NCBI GenBank assembly: GCA_022844225.1
Contig: JALHMC010000018.1
Coordinates: 11,330 to 75,329, forward strand
DNA from: Hyphomicrobiaceae bacterium
Lineage (GTDB): Bacteria > Pseudomonadota > Alphaproteobacteria > Rhizobiales > Hyphomicrobiaceae
DNA: 64,000 nt
Reading direction: 5' to 3'
In this document: positions 62,331 through 64,000 of the stretch, piece after piece
Layout: each line of letters begins with the position of its first letter
How positions within the stretch are numbered: position 1 is the stretch's first letter
Translations under genes and position numbers: made by a program
The notes under the pieces: model-generated
What the model saw: only the letters and a program-made list of their open reading frames with translations
Databases searched by the model: none
What the model was told of the DNA's origin: nothing

Positions 62331-63053
62331 ATGCAGCTGGAGCGATCGAGCTTGGAGGCGCTAGGCAGAGCCGGTTCCGTGCGGGCCTGGGATCTTCCGA
62401 CGCGCCTGTTTCACTGGTTGCTCGTCACACTGATCGCCATGGCGTACGTCTCGCGCCACTGGGGTGACGCTGGGCTCGTCTGGCATAAATGGAATGGCTA
62501 CGCGATCCTCGTGCTTGTCGTCTGGCGCCTGCTTTGGGGCGTCGTCGGCAGCTCGACGGCACGCTTTTCCTCGTTCTTCTATGGACCGGTCACCGCAATT
62601 CGGTATGGGTTGGACTTCGTCCTGGGTCGGCCTCGGCATTTTCTCGGACACAACCCTCTCGGCGGATCTGTGGTGCTGGTCATGCTCGCATTCGTCGGCG
62701 TGCTGGGCACACTTGGACTGTTCGCCTACGATGATCACGATGCCCTCACTGGAGGTCCCCTCTCGTCCCGGGTGAGCGAGGGGTTCGTCGCTTTCGCCAC
62801 GAAATGGCATCTGCTGTTGTTCGACGTACTGTTGTGGGTCATCGCCCTGCACGTCTTCGCCAGCGTTCTCTACCTACTTTGGAAGCGGGAGAATCTGGTC
62901 AAAGCCATGATCACGGGCAAGAAGCAGGTGCGAACCTACGAAGACGAGCATGAGGCCCATATCGCGAGCCCGTGGCTGGCGCTCGGCTGCCTCGTCATTG
63001 CCGCCGTCATCGTTCTAGGCGGCATCACCGCAGCCGGTGGGAAGCTCGTGTGA
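62331..63053 (+). CDS. Cytochrome b561/hydrogenase-type di-haem membrane protein
   Basis: A 240-residue integral membrane cytochrome with about 4-5 helices and several helix-borne histidines suited to ligate two haems: WDLPTRLFHWLLVTLIAMAY, LVWHKWNGYAILVLVVWRL and WHLLLFDVLLWVIALHVFASV. It resembles cytochrome b subunits of Ni-Fe hydrogenases or b561-type electron carriers; no hydrogenase genes are nearby, so the partner is likely the following c-type cytochrome or another periplasmic dehydrogenase. The ATG at 62331 follows a GGGG/GAGG stretch; a longer frame starting at 62241 is less likely. Confidence 0.85.
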   Translation: MQLERSSLEALGRAGSVRAWDLPTRLFHWLLVTLIAMAYVSRHWGDAGLVWHKWNGYAILVLVVWRLLWGVVGSSTARFSSFFYGPVTAIRYGLDFVLGRPRHFLGHNPLGGSVVLVMLAFVGVLGTLGLFAYDDHDALTGGPLSSRVSEGFVAFATKWHLLLFDVLLWVIALHVFASVLYLLWKRENLVKAMITGKKQVRTYEDEHEAHIASPWLALGCLVIAAVIVLGGITAAGGKLV

Positions 63054-63207
63054 TCGACGCCACGAGATGCGCCGGTGATGATTGACTTGCAGATGCCCTG
63101 CTGTGTCCGCCCTGCTCTTGTTCATGCCACCGAGGTCTGTTTCAAAGAGACCCTGAGCCCGCACGATAGTCTCGACGCGCGACAAGCAACCCCGGGGGAA
63201 GCGAGGA

Positions 63208-64000
63208 ATGGCATCCAGGCGGTTGTCGATCTGCCGCGGCGCTGCGTTGCTGGCACTCGTGCTGCTTGGGCTCGGCACTCTGCCCGGCGCCGCGCCCGGC
63301 CAGACATCGATCGCGAACGCCGTTCCTCAGCGTCCCCCGCGGGCCCCTGCCGACCCCATCGCGGCAGCCGCTTACGTCGTTCTCGAGAAACATTGTGCTC
63401 GCTGCCATCAAGGCGGAAAGCTGGAGCGGCCGGCGCCCGCGGCGGCATTCGGGAACGTGCTGCGCCTCGATGAGCTCGCGTCGGCGCCCCACCTCGTCCG
63501 ACCTGGAAATCCGGATGCGTCGCCCCTCTATGTCATGATGCTGCGGCGGTTGATGCCGGCTGATGTCGGCGCCGGCGCTACGCCCCCAGGCGACAATGCA
63601 GCGCCGCCCGGCCCGACGCCTCAGGAAACCGCCGACATCCGGAGTTGGATCGGCTCACTCCCACCCCGCACCCAACGGTGCACCGACCGCCGCGTTGTCA
63701 CGCCCGCAGACCACGCCGCGACATTATCCCAGTTGATCGAGCTGACGCGCGAGGACCCATCCAAACTGCGCTTCGTATCGATTGCGCACCTCCACAACGG
63801 CTGCGCGCCCGCCGACGCCCTGGCTGCCTATCGGCAGGCGATCGTCCATCTTTTCAACAGCCTGAGCTGGAAAGTTGCGCCCGTCGCTGTGCCCCCGATC
63901 GACGTCGCCCAGACGTTGTTCAAGATCAATCTCGACGACATTGGCTGGCTGCCGGAGCACTGGGAGCGCCTCATGCGCTTGGGCTCCGATCCGTTGGGGC
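63208..64000 (+). CDS. Exported c-type cytochrome, 3' end beyond the window
   Basis: At least 264 residues, cut by the right edge. Residues 1-31 form a signal peptide (GAALLALVLLGLGTLPG core, cleavage near APGQ). A single haem c motif CARCH follows near residue 63 (VVLEKHCARCHQGG), with a candidate axial Met region in YVMMLRRLMPAD. After a Pro-rich linker the chain continues with an unrecognised domain (RFVSIAHLHNGCAPADALAA). GAGG precedes the ATG closely. It lies 154 bp after the cytochrome b gene on the same strand, so the pair may carry electrons from periplasm to quinone or the reverse. The remainder of the protein cannot be assigned. Confidence 0.82.
   Translation, partial: MASRRLSICRGAALLALVLLGLGTLPGAAPGQTSIANAVPQRPPRAPADPIAAAAYVVLEKHCARCHQGGKLERPAPAAAFGNVLRLDELASAPHLVRPGNPDASPLYVMMLRRLMPADVGAGATPPGDNAAPPGPTPQETADIRSWIGSLPPRTQRCTDRRVVTPADHAATLSQLIELTREDPSKLRFVSIAHLHNGCAPADALAAYRQAIVHLFNSLSWKVAPVAVPPIDVAQTLFKINLDDIGWLPEHWERLMRLGSDPLG

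Overview
The window reads as chromosomal DNA from a high-GC alphaproteobacterium, most likely of the Hyphomicrobiales (Rhizobiales) or a close order. This is inferred from gene content: a coaBC-dut pair, sucCD, ubiG, the CnoX / Lon-N-terminal-like / Trm112 group, a fused LivH-LivM permease, DUF2783 beside an FAD monooxygenase, and a protein with NuoE-tail-like helical repeats. I found no rRNA or tRNA gene, CRISPR array, transposase or prophage. Coding density is high and both strands are used.

Layout. 1-6.2 kb: the body of a DEAD-box RNA helicase whose repetitive tail runs off the left edge, a VOC protein, a membrane nucleotide-sugar dehydratase of the CapD/FlaA1 type and a class V aminotransferase. 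6.3-12.8 kb: a complete branched-chain amino acid-type ABC importer (substrate-binding protein, fused permease, two ATPases), converging on a lone two-domain Fe3+-type permease. 13.2-15.5 kb: a secreted RTX protein with a beta-helix core. 15.5-18.8 kb: two short-chain dehydrogenases and an AidB-like acyl-CoA dehydrogenase. 19.0-23.6 kb: a three-gene envelope locus made of an OmpA/coiled-coil protein, a 35-residue membrane peptide missed by ordinary ORF thresholds, and a membrane-anchored protein with three helix-hairpin-helix-like repeats. This is my best candidate for an undescribed system.

24-33.6 kb: catabolic and accessory genes (acyl-CoA dehydrogenases, a two-domain VOC protein, an M24 peptidase homologue, a GT-C membrane glycosyltransferase, and an operon of a YdhR-like protein, FAD hydroxylase and DUF2783 protein). 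33.6-48.8 kb: mostly housekeeping genes (cysK, dut, coaBC, sucCD, ubiG, Trm112, cnoX, prolyl-tRNA editing) mixed with a DHA2 drug-efflux pump, an NHL-repeat protein, an FMN alpha-hydroxyacid oxidase and a DUF2235 hydrolase.

49-62.2 kb: a catabolic island with a tandem pair of LLM flavin monooxygenases, each followed by a strong RNA hairpin, two alpha/beta hydrolases, an APH-type kinase homologue, a GAF protein, a sulfatase-like enzyme with an altered active-site motif, a Baeyer-Villiger-type monooxygenase, a CaiB CoA transferase and an SDR. A solitary trmD sits inside it. 62.3-64 kb: a di-haem cytochrome b and the start of an exported c-type cytochrome, cut by the right edge.

Taken together, the accessory genes suggest uptake of organic acids or amino acids, oxygenation of hydrophobic or cyclic substrates (LLM, BVMO, FAD hydroxylase, type-2 acyl-CoA dehydrogenase), hydrolysis of the resulting esters or lactones, CoA activation and beta-oxidation into succinyl-CoA. 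No substrate can be named from sequence alone. All family assignments come from reading motifs, without database searches.
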